Shown: one piece after another, positions 47,569 through 55,082 of the stretch
How the letters are laid out: each line of letters starts with the position of its first letter
How positions within the stretch are numbered: the stretch's first letter is position 1
DNA from: Bacteroidales bacterium
GTDB lineage: Bacteria; Bacteroidota; Bacteroidia; Bacteroidales; F082
Direction of reading: 5' to 3'
Length of the DNA: 64,000 nt
NCBI GenBank assembly: GCA_016290215.1
Contig: JAEETH010000012.1
Span: 1-64,000, forward strand
The notes under the pieces: generated by a model
Databases searched by the model: none
What the model saw: the letters and a program-made list of their open reading frames with translations, nothing else
What the model was told of the DNA's origin: nothing
Translations under genes and position numbers: made by a program

Positions 47569-48354
47569 TCATTCCCAGCTCGCTTTCCTCTTCTCAAAAA
47601 ACGCCGCCATGCCTTCCTGTCCAGCCTTGGAAATGCGTTGGTTGGCGATGGCTACCGAGGTTTGCATATAGATAGGGTTGAAGCGGTCGTCGGTGCCGCT
47701 CACCATGCGGAGCAGGTTCTTGCACTCAGCGATGGCATCGGGCGAGGCGTGAAGAAAATGCTCGATATACTGTCGCTCGGCGTCAATCATCTCGGCCTCG
47801 CTGACAACGACATTCACCAAACGGAAAGCTTTTGCTTCATCGGCGGTGAAACGCCTTCCAGTGAGCATCAGTTCTTTTGCGGCGGTGTTGCCAATTTTCT
47901 GCACCACAAAAGGCGAAATGGTGGCCGGCGTGATGCCCAAACGCACTTCGGAGAAGGCAAACTTGGTCTCTTTTTCGGCAATCACGATGTCGGCGGCGGC
48001 GATGATGCCATTGGCCCCACCGATACAAGCACCGTGCACGTCGACGATGACCGCCTTGTTGCAGAAATAAATGGTTTGGAACAGCTTGGAAAGGTTCTGG
48101 GCATCGGCAAGATTCTGATCGTAGCTGAAGCCTGCCATAGCTTTCATATATTCAAGGTCGGCACCGGCACAAAAAGCCTTACCGTTGCCTTTCAGGATGA
48201 TAACGCGGATGTCGTCGCGGCTATTGAGCCAGTCAAAAACTTCCGTCAACTCATGTATCAGCTCAGCATTCAAGGCATTGCGAACTTCGGGTCGGTCGAG
48301 GTTGATCCATGCCATGCTTTCGCCTAATTGTACTTTTATTGTGTTGAATTCCAT
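47569..48354 (-). CDS. Enoyl-CoA hydratase/isomerase family protein
   Basis: A 261-residue crotonase-fold enzyme. The CoA-binding/oxyanion region NGKAFCAGADLEYMK (about 55-70) and the second oxyanion segment GACIGGANGI (about 107-117), then FSEVRLGITPATISPFV with the catalytic-position Glu, are all present. Length is typical of single-domain hydratases such as methylglutaconyl-CoA hydratase, so branched-chain amino acid or fatty-acid degradation is likely; the exact substrate cannot be told. It stands alone. The upstream region is a tandem GAGAGTTGAGAGTT spacer. Confidence 0.88.
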   Translation of the reverse strand: MEFNTIKVQLGESMAWINLDRPEVRNALNAELIHELTEVFDWLNSRDDIRVIILKGNGKAFCAGADLEYMKAMAGFSYDQNLADAQNLSKLFQTIYFCNKAVIVDVHGACIGGANGIIAAADIVIAEKETKFAFSEVRLGITPATISPFVVQKIGNTAAKELMLTGRRFTADEAKAFRLVNVVVSEAEMIDAERQYIEHFLHASPDAIAECKNLLRMVSGTDDRFNPIYMQTSVAIANQRISKAGQEGMAAFFEKRKASWE

Positions 48355-48430
48355 TGTTTAGTTGAGAGTTTAGAGTTGAGAGTTGAGAGTCAGTTGTTAG
48401 TTGAGAGTTGAAAGTTGAGAGTTTGAAGTA
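48355..48430. repeat. Slipped GTTGAGAGTT repeats
   Basis: About ten imperfect units of the type GTTGAGAGTTTAGA/GTTGAGAGT fill the spacer upstream of the hydratase gene. No ORF. Confidence 0.75.
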
Positions 48431-48551
48431 GTGTTGGAGTTGCAATATTCGTGAAAAATTGCCAATCTGTCACAATCATTCCGCAAAAAATTCGTTTCTT
48501 TGCAGGCGGAATAGAATTTGATGGGGCGTAATCCATCAAAAGAAACAAATT

Positions 48552-49004
48552 ATGGACGACAACAACCTCAATAACGGACTCGACGACCTCTTGAACATGT
48601 TCAAGAAAATGATGGAAAACCAGGACTTCAATGCCATACCTGGCATCAACGAGGAGCAAAAGGAGCAACTGAAGATGTTTCTGGAGGATTTCGACGAGCT
48701 GAAAGATGACATGAAAGTCGAAATATACAAACTCGACCCCTTTACGAAACAGATGGTGGGCATGGTGATGGGACAATTGAAAAATTTCACTGGCGAGCAA
48801 GCCACCGTCAACCCAACCATTGTACCTCAAGAACCTCCTGTCAACAAAGAAAAACAACTGACCGACATTCCTGGCACCACGGAGAACTTGGAAGCCCATT
48901 TGGCTGCCATCGACGACCAGTTGCGCAACCCCGACCTCACCGATGATGACATCAACCGGCTATTAGATGAGCGCTTCTCTATCGTTAAAGAGTTAGGAGT
49001 TTGA
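48552..49004 (+). CDS. Acidic helical protein of unknown function
   Basis: A 150-residue acidic, predominantly helical soluble protein (DDLLNMFKKMMENQDFNAIPG; EEQKEQLKMFLEDFDELKDD) with a Pro-rich hinge near the middle (TIVPQEPPVNKEKQ). The C-terminal helical hairpin ends ERFSIVKELGV. There is no signal peptide or known motif. It precedes an outer-membrane barrel gene and queG in the same direction. I do not recognise the family. Confidence 0.65.
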   Translation: MDDNNLNNGLDDLLNMFKKMMENQDFNAIPGINEEQKEQLKMFLEDFDELKDDMKVEIYKLDPFTKQMVGMVMGQLKNFTGEQATVNPTIVPQEPPVNKEKQLTDIPGTTENLEAHLAAIDDQLRNPDLTDDDINRLLDERFSIVKELGV

Positions 49005-49044
49005 AGTTAGGAGTATTTTAGCAAAACGAACAAAACAACAAATA

Positions 49045-49767
49045 ATGAAAAAAGCACTTTTCACACTTATCGCATTGATTATCTCGGCGACTTCTTTCGC
49101 CCAACTCATTGCCAATAAAACCGACAAAAAAATCACTTTCGGCCTCGACTTGTTCAACGATTTCCAACTCGCCCCAAGCAGCAATTGGGACCCACGTATG
49201 GTCAACCAAGGCGTAAGTTGCGCCCTTACCTACAATTTCCCCTTGGGCGAAAGCGCGAAACACACGGTTTCCATCGGCTTGGGCGTTTCATCGCACAACT
49301 ATTTTTCTTACTCCCGCATCCTCAATCCATACACGAATGGTGATTTGGTATTAAAAAACTATCGCGACGTGGAAGGGTTCAAGCGCTTTAAAGTGAATCC
49401 GGTTTATGGTGAAGTGCCATTGGTGCTGAATTTCCGCATCATGGATCAGGTGAAGATTGGCATCGGTTTCAAGGTGGGCGTGATGATTGCCACCAAGACC
49501 CGTTTTGTCGGTCCCGACGATACTGGCACCCTAACCGATGAGGAAGGGAACACCCTCACTCTTACAGGCGAAAGCGGCGCTACCATCAACGAGAAATACC
49601 AATATATCAGCAACATCGAACGCATGGCCTATTCCGCCACCTTCCGAATCGGCTGGAAGTGGGTGAGTGCCTATGTCGCCTACCAATTCAATCCTATCTT
49701 CTCCGTGGGCCACGAAGCGCCCGTGTTTCATCCCCTGTCGGTGGGTGTGACGTTTGCTCCGTTCTAA
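49045..49767 (+). CDS. Outer-membrane beta-barrel protein (PorT-like)
   Basis: A 240-residue protein: signal peptide (MKKALFTLIALIISATSFAQ) and alternating strands ending in an aromatic residue (FHPLSVGVTFAPF), as expected of an outer-membrane barrel. The ITFGLDLFNDFQLAP opening and the NYFSYSRILNPY loop are like PorT-family proteins of Bacteroidetes. Its stop codon overlaps the queG start (TAATG). Function unknown. Confidence 0.75.
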   Translation: MKKALFTLIALIISATSFAQLIANKTDKKITFGLDLFNDFQLAPSSNWDPRMVNQGVSCALTYNFPLGESAKHTVSIGLGVSSHNYFSYSRILNPYTNGDLVLKNYRDVEGFKRFKVNPVYGEVPLVLNFRIMDQVKIGIGFKVGVMIATKTRFVGPDDTGTLTDEEGNTLTLTGESGATINEKYQYISNIERMAYSATFRIGWKWVSAYVAYQFNPIFSVGHEAPVFHPLSVGVTFAPF

Positions 49768-50687
49768 TGGACTCTGCTTGGATCGTTGCTGAAGCCAAAA
49801 AATTAGGCTTTGACGCTTGTGGCATAGCCTGTGCGACGGCCTTGGATGAAGAATCGTCGCATGTAGAGCAATGGCTCGCTGAAAAGCACGAAGGCGAGAT
49901 GGCCTATCTGACCCGCAACAAAGAAAAACGCTACGACCCTCGACTGCTTGTGGAAGGCACCAAAAGCATCATCTCCGTACTTTACAACTATTTTCCCAAG
50001 CAAACAATAGGCGATGGCGAACATTTCAAAATCGCCAAATATGCCTACGGTGCCGACTATCACGACGTGTTGAAAAACAAAATGCGACAGCTTCTGGATC
50101 TCATTGAGAGCCAGACAGGTAAATTAGAAGGAACGCGTGTTTTCGTCGATTCAGCCCCAGTGCTTGACAGGGCCTGGGCGGTGCGATGCGGTTTGGGGTT
50201 CATCGGAAAAAACACCACATTAATCCACCCCAAAAAAGGCTCTTTTTTCTTTATAGGCCATTTGTTTTTACCCATTGAATTGGCCGAAACTGGAAAAACC
50301 TTAAGCAACCACTGTGGTCATTGCACAAAGTGCTTAGACGCCTGCCCCACCGGTGCTTTGGAATCGCCGTTTCACATCGACGCCCGAAAGTGCATTTCCT
50401 ATTTGACCATCGAATACAAAGGTAGCCTTGTTGGCCTTGACCACAATTCCTTCAACGGCTGGATGTATGGCTGCGACATTTGTCAGGATGTGTGTCCTTA
50501 CAATCGGTTTTCGTTACCTAACTTAGAGCCCCTATTTCAGCCTTCTGACTCACTCAAGGCAATGCGGGAAAATGATTGGAAAAACTTGACAAAAGCTGAT
50601 TTTGACACGCTATTCAAACACTCTGCCGTACAACGTGCAGGATTTGAAGGGTTGAAACGAAATATTGAGTTTATCTCCGAAGACTAA
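49767..50687 (+). CDS. queG: tRNA epoxyqueuosine(34) reductase QueG
   Basis: A 306-residue cobalamin- and Fe-S-dependent enzyme that reduces epoxyqueuosine to queuosine in tRNA, the last step of the pathway. The start is the ATG at 49767 overlapping the upstream stop (TAATG). The corrinoid-domain segment GTRVFVDSAPVLDRAWAVR, the catalytic-site Asp in it, and two 4Fe-4S ferredoxin motifs (CGHCTKCLDACP; CDICQDVCPYN) are in order. It ends at a convergent hairpin. The cofactor connects it to the adenosyltransferase elsewhere in the window only loosely. Confidence 0.94.
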   Translation: MDSAWIVAEAKKLGFDACGIACATALDEESSHVEQWLAEKHEGEMAYLTRNKEKRYDPRLLVEGTKSIISVLYNYFPKQTIGDGEHFKIAKYAYGADYHDVLKNKMRQLLDLIESQTGKLEGTRVFVDSAPVLDRAWAVRCGLGFIGKNTTLIHPKKGSFFFIGHLFLPIELAETGKTLSNHCGHCTKCLDACPTGALESPFHIDARKCISYLTIEYKGSLVGLDHNSFNGWMYGCDICQDVCPYNRFSLPNLEPLFQPSDSLKAMRENDWKNLTKADFDTLFKHSAVQRAGFEGLKRNIEFISED

Positions 50688-50700
50688 AGGCTTCAGAAAG

Positions 50701-50808
50701 CATGTCATCCCTACGCAGGCTTGTGGGCAAAGGCATGGGATCTATGCTTTTTGAAGCCGCCTCCCATAGATTCCCTGCCAACCCACCTACCTCTGTTGGA
50801 ATGACATG
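50701..50808. repeat. GTCATTCC-type inverted repeat
   Basis: CATGTCATCCC...GTGGGC...GGGATCTATG pairs with CATAGATTCCC...GGAATGACATG. The ~108-base palindrome lies between the convergent queG and outer-membrane protein genes and may stop transcription from both sides. Confidence 0.75.
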
Positions 50809-50820
50809 GAAGGCTAGATC

Positions 50821-51456
50821 TCACCTCAACGGAGAGTTGATGTTGTAGGTCAGAGTAAATTGGATGACCTTGTTATAATATTGGTTATAGAACCAACCGG
50901 GATTACCCGTGAAGCGGCAGGGGACCACGGAATACATAAAGCGAGCCCCAATACCGAAATGACTACCAATAGAAAAATGCAAACCCGCATTGGCGGTGGC
51001 AGAGAAGAAGTTCCAGCGTGAAGTGGTAGGCTGAAAATCACCATTGACATCCTCCGTAGCGCGCATGCGGAAATCAAGGCTGGCACCCGCCTCTAAAGTG
51101 AGGAAATGCAAACGTAAGGCACCAAAGTTGTAGCGAATCATCAAGGGCACTTCGGCATAATGTAGGCGCAAGCTGTAAGGAAGATAGCCGTACTCCCTCA
51201 CTTCTTTGTCAGACGAATGTGCACCCAAAAGCGAATACTTCAACTCCATCTGCGCCGACCAATACTCATCCAAAGGAAGATTAGCATAAAAACCAGCGGT
51301 AAACCCCAATTGATGAAAACCCGCATAATGGTCTCCATCGACTTGGCAAAAAGTGGCGCCTGCGATGACACCAGCGTTGAAACTCTGCGCCGTGGCTTGG
51401 AAAGAGCCAAAGGCCAATAATACGCCTACAACAACAATAGTGATTATTCTTTTCAT
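50821..51456 (-). CDS. Outer-membrane beta-barrel protein
   Basis: A 211-residue protein: signal peptide (MKRIITIVVVGVLLAFGSFQATAQ) followed by FNAGVIAGATFCQVDGDHY, a PorT-like opening. It has alternating amphipathic strands and a C-terminal QFTLTYNI strand. It is similar in layout to the 49045 protein but with a distinct sequence. A degenerate CTTCGACAAGCTCAGG repeat lies upstream of it. No enzymatic motif. Confidence 0.75.
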   Translation of the reverse strand: MKRIITIVVVGVLLAFGSFQATAQSFNAGVIAGATFCQVDGDHYAGFHQLGFTAGFYANLPLDEYWSAQMELKYSLLGAHSSDKEVREYGYLPYSLRLHYAEVPLMIRYNFGALRLHFLTLEAGASLDFRMRATEDVNGDFQPTTSRWNFFSATANAGLHFSIGSHFGIGARFMYSVVPCRFTGNPGWFYNQYYNKVIQFTLTYNINSPLR

Positions 51457-51485
51457 GCGATTACTTTATTATTACGACCCTGCGG

Positions 51486-51530
51486 CCCTTCGACCCTTCG
51501 ACAAGCTCAGGGACCACAAGCTCAGGGACC
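51486..51530. repeat. CTTCGACAAGCTCAGGGACC repeat, degenerate copy
   Basis: It holds CCCTTCGACCCTTCGACAAG and two copies of AAGCTCAGGGACC in tandem. It is in the same family as 21699-21760, partly duplicated. It lies between an outer-membrane protein gene and the transglycosylase stop. Confidence 0.7.
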
Positions 51531-51548
51531 TCCGAATCGGGGCTTTGA

Positions 51549-52973
51549 TTAATTATATGTAGCTTGATACTGATGGTAACGGTCGAGGACTTCCTCCACA
51601 AAACGATAGGTCTCGGTGCCACGGAGATAGCCAGCCTTACAACAGGTGTCGTTGTAGTACTGCTTTTTCGACTTGTTAAGGATGAAATAGTCCACGTTGT
51701 TGTCCCAGACATCAGGGTATTTGCCATATTTGGAGGCAAGTCTTTGAGCATCATACACATGGCCAAGACCTGAGTTATAGGCCGCCAGCACAAACTTCAC
51801 GCGCTCTACACTATCAGCCACTTTATCATCCAAACACTTTTCGAGATAATGAAGCAATTGCGCTCCCGCATCGAGCTGTTCTTCAACTGTAGCATCGTAT
51901 CCAATATTATAACGCTCCATCACAACAGGCATGAGCTGCATCAGGCCAAAAGCTCCTTTCTCGCTCTCCAAATCCAGTTTGAACCGCGATTCCTGATAAA
52001 TAAGCGAGGCCAGGAGACGCCAATCCCACCCAATTTTTTTCGCTGCGACCTTAATCATGTCATCAAAGGGAGAAAGGTGCCCGTTAGTATGTTTTTCAGG
52101 AGCAAATACATTCCCTTTGTTGACATATTTCGCCAAGATACGATTAAGATTGCGTTGCTCGAAATTGTCAATCCAACCGTTGAGTGCATAGAGGAGTGAG
52201 GAATCGCCGTCGTGGTTATAGATAGCCCAACCCAAAGGCTGTTCCACGCTGACATTCAATTTGGTGTCGAGACCTTTCAAACCGATAGACGCCATGCGGG
52301 CCACATATTCTTCCACCACAGTATAGTCGATTTGCCCCGAAGAGACGGCTTTCACCAAGTCGACACTATTGAGGCTGTCGCATTCCACTATATAAATGGT
52401 ATCACCAATCTGGTCAGAAAGATGCTCCAACAATTTCACCTCGTGGCTGCCTTGTGGCAAGTGTATGGTCTTACCCGCCAAATCGACTGACGAGCGAAGC
52501 AGTTGGTTTTCGACTTCATTCACAGTCGACATCTTGTTCCAGCCCTTGGGGAGACGCTGCACGAGCACACTACGTTGCATAAGGATAGGATTGGTGAGCA
52601 GAAAACGCCGTTTCATGTCTTTATTGGAACCGACACCCACGGCCACCACATCCACCTTGCAAGAATCGAGGAGCATGAAACATGAATCGAGATTCTCATT
52701 GACAATCATCTCCAACTCCAAGCCGTTATCTTTGCAGAAATCGCTCAACAATTCATACTCAAAGCCAGAAGGAGTCGGCTTTTCTGTGTTATAATTAATT
52801 ATTTCACAATTGGTTACAGCCTTCAGCACACCATTATTCTGAATATGTTGAAACATGGTTAGGGTATCAACATCCTCAACGATTTCTGAATAAGGTTCAG
52901 GTTCATTCTGGCATGAGGTCAGTGCCCAACAAAAGAACAATAATCCTAAGATGACAGGTGTTTTTATCTTCAT
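51549..52973 (-). CDS. MltF-like membrane-bound lytic transglycosylase lipoprotein
   Basis: A 474-residue periplasmic lipoprotein (LFFCWALTSCQNEPE). An N-terminal solute-binding-type domain (about 45-275) is followed by the lysozyme-like SLT domain (about 300-450) with catalytic Glu in LIYQESRFKLD and the AFGLMQLMP motif. It should cleave peptidoglycan between MurNAc and GlcNAc with 1,6-anhydro product formation. I chose the ATG at 52973 over an upstream frame start because only this one gives a lipoprotein signal. Confidence 0.9.
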   Translation of the reverse strand: MKIKTPVILGLLFFCWALTSCQNEPEPYSEIVEDVDTLTMFQHIQNNGVLKAVTNCEIINYNTEKPTPSGFEYELLSDFCKDNGLELEMIVNENLDSCFMLLDSCKVDVVAVGVGSNKDMKRRFLLTNPILMQRSVLVQRLPKGWNKMSTVNEVENQLLRSSVDLAGKTIHLPQGSHEVKLLEHLSDQIGDTIYIVECDSLNSVDLVKAVSSGQIDYTVVEEYVARMASIGLKGLDTKLNVSVEQPLGWAIYNHDGDSSLLYALNGWIDNFEQRNLNRILAKYVNKGNVFAPEKHTNGHLSPFDDMIKVAAKKIGWDWRLLASLIYQESRFKLDLESEKGAFGLMQLMPVVMERYNIGYDATVEEQLDAGAQLLHYLEKCLDDKVADSVERVKFVLAAYNSGLGHVYDAQRLASKYGKYPDVWDNNVDYFILNKSKKQYYNDTCCKAGYLRGTETYRFVEEVLDRYHQYQATYN

Positions 52974-53051
52974 TTTGTCCTGATTTGAGGCCGTAAAAGT
53001 AGTAATTTTTATGCTTTGATGAAAAAATGGGCGGCATTTGAGATAAATTTG

Positions 53052-53059
53052 TATTTTTG
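53052..53059 (+). promoter_or_regulatory. Bacteroidota -7 element for the acyltransferase/phosphatase operon
   Basis: TATTTTTG, 22 bases before the ATG at 53082. It excludes the earlier in-frame ATG at 53016. Confidence 0.65.
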
Positions 53060-53081
53060 TACATTTATTTATGTATCTGAA

Positions 53082-54371
53082 ATGGCCAAGAAAATACAAG
53101 ACCCGGACAATTTATATTCGATTCTGCTGCCATACGTCAACTGGCACACCCGGCATTCGTATCGCAGGTTTGAAGTGCACGGCAAAGAAAACCTTCCGAA
53201 AGATGGAGGGCTGATTTTTGGTGTCAACCACAGCAATACGCTGATGGATGCTTTGGTGCTATTGTCATCGAACAATGTCCGGAAGGTTTTCATTGCGCGA
53301 GGCGACATATTCAAAAACCCAACGGTGGCCAAGATCCTGAATTTTTTGCGCATCCTTCCTATCTTCCGCATTCGCAATGGTGTGGCCGCGGTGCGCAATA
53401 ACGATGACTCGCTCAACAAAGCCGTCGATGTCGTCCACGACCGCGTTGAACTCTATCTCTTCCCTGAAGGCACACACCGCACAAAGCACTCGCTGATGCG
53501 CATGGGCAAAGGGCTGTTCCACATCGCCGTCGATGCCAACAAGCAATTTGGCGACAAACGTCCCGTTTACATCATCCCCACTGCCATAGAATATGGTGAT
53601 TACTTCCGTTACCGCAGCACGGCTATGATCAACTTCGGGAAGCCCATTAATGTGACCGAATTCTTTAAGCACACCACCGAAGAAAACGAAGCTGTCAACA
53701 TTAATCTGCTGAAAGACCAACTCCACGACGAAATTGCAAAACTCTTCACCTTCATCCCCGACGACGAGGACTATGATGCCATCTGGGAAATCGTGAAGAT
53801 GAAAAACGAAAAACGCGCTGGCGGCCTTTACAAAAAGATGCTCCGCAACCGTGCCACTGTCGACAAAGTGCTGCAATTCAGGAAAGAACAGCCCGAGGAC
53901 GCCAAAAACCTTTTTGAGCGCGTGCTCGACTTCACCAAAGAACGCAGAAAACAAAAAATCTCCGTCATGTCGACAGCGAAAAAGTATCCGCTGCTCAACT
54001 CGCTTTGGAAATTTGCCGTCCTGCTCATAGGATTGCCCTATTTTGCTGCCTCGGCTGTAGTCAACCTTCCCATTTGGCTTACCACTTTGATTATCAAAAG
54101 CAAACTGAAAGACAAAGCCTTTAGCAACACGGTAAGTTTTGGTGTAGAGTTTGTGCTCTTTCCCATCATCTTTGTTGTTGGTACCATCTTGTTATTCTGC
54201 AACTTACATTGGCCTTGGGCCTTGGGCGGCACCGTGCTGCTATTCTTCTCCTATATGGTCTTCGTGGATTACTGCGAATTGAGTCGCCGTTGGATTTCCG
54301 ATGTGCGCTGGACCTTCAAAACAAAACTAAGAAAACAATACGAATCATTGAATCTTAATACCTTATTCTGA
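53082..54371 (+). CDS. PlsC-type acyltransferase, membrane-anchored
   Basis: A 429-residue enzyme. The acyltransferase domain (about 25-230) has NHSNTLMD (the HxxxxD block, about 58-65), FRIRNGVAAV and FPEGTHR (about 126-132). The C-terminal part holds two or three membrane segments (FAVLLIGLPYFAASAVVNLP; FGVEFVLFPIIFVVGTILLF). It probably acylates lysophosphatidate or another lipid at the inner membrane; the acyl donor is unknown. I chose the ATG at 53082 because of the promoter box. Its stop overlaps the phosphatase start (TGATG). Confidence 0.85.
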   Translation: MAKKIQDPDNLYSILLPYVNWHTRHSYRRFEVHGKENLPKDGGLIFGVNHSNTLMDALVLLSSNNVRKVFIARGDIFKNPTVAKILNFLRILPIFRIRNGVAAVRNNDDSLNKAVDVVHDRVELYLFPEGTHRTKHSLMRMGKGLFHIAVDANKQFGDKRPVYIIPTAIEYGDYFRYRSTAMINFGKPINVTEFFKHTTEENEAVNINLLKDQLHDEIAKLFTFIPDDEDYDAIWEIVKMKNEKRAGGLYKKMLRNRATVDKVLQFRKEQPEDAKNLFERVLDFTKERRKQKISVMSTAKKYPLLNSLWKFAVLLIGLPYFAASAVVNLPIWLTTLIIKSKLKDKAFSNTVSFGVEFVLFPIIFVVGTILLFCNLHWPWALGGTVLLFFSYMVFVDYCELSRRWISDVRWTFKTKLRKQYESLNLNTLF

Positions 54372-55081
54372 TGTCAAAAAGCTGGATTATCCCCGATATT
54401 CATGGCTGCGCCAAAACCTTGAAGGTGCTGCTCGAAAATATGCTTATGGTCACTAAGCATGACCAACTTTATTTCCTTGGCGATTACATCGACCGTGGTC
54501 CCGACAGCAAGGGTGTCATCGACTATCTGATGCATCTGCAAAAAGAGGAATATGAAGTGCATTTCATCAAAGGTAACCACGAGGACATGTGTGTGAAAGC
54601 CTACGAAGCCGACCAAAAAAGATTGTTTTTTGGAGGCAAGCACCAGGAACAAAAGGACTGGGAAGCTGTGGGAGCAAAAGAAACCCTTAAGAGTTTCGGG
54701 GTGAAGCATCCGCGCGAAATACCCAAAGAATACATCGATTGGATGAACGCTTGCGTACCTTACATTGAATTGGAAGATTATATCTTGGTACACGCAGGAA
54801 TGAATTTCGACATCAAAGATCCTTTCGAAGACACCAAGAGCATGATGTGGACTCGTCATTTCAAGGTGGATTACCGCAGGACGCATGGTAAAAAAATCAT
54901 CCACGGCCACATTCCCATCGACTACACTTTCATGAGTACGGTCATCGAAGAAAACGAGAACTACGACTTCATCGCTTTGGACAATGGCGTGTATGAGACC
55001 AACGAGCCTGGAATGGGCAACTTGATGGCCTTCAATCCCGACACCATGGAAATCATTGCACAGTCTAATATGGATATGTGA
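54371..55081 (+). CDS. Metallophosphoesterase (PPP-family phosphatase)
   Basis: A 236-residue protein with the PPP signature motifs in order: IPDIHGC (about 6), GDYIDRGPDSKG (about 36-47), KGNHEDM (about 73-79), and HAGMNFD (about 140) with GHIPIDY (about 178). It belongs to the serine/threonine phosphatase or ApaH/PrpE-like group, so it may act on phosphoproteins or dinucleoside polyphosphates. It is translationally coupled to the acyltransferase gene (TGATG overlap). Its stop is one base from the stop of the convergent lamin-tail gene. Confidence 0.88.
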   Translation: MSKSWIIPDIHGCAKTLKVLLENMLMVTKHDQLYFLGDYIDRGPDSKGVIDYLMHLQKEEYEVHFIKGNHEDMCVKAYEADQKRLFFGGKHQEQKDWEAVGAKETLKSFGVKHPREIPKEYIDWMNACVPYIELEDYILVHAGMNFDIKDPFEDTKSMMWTRHFKVDYRRTHGKKIIHGHIPIDYTFMSTVIEENENYDFIALDNGVYETNEPGMGNLMAFNPDTMEIIAQSNMDM

Positions 55082-55082
55082 T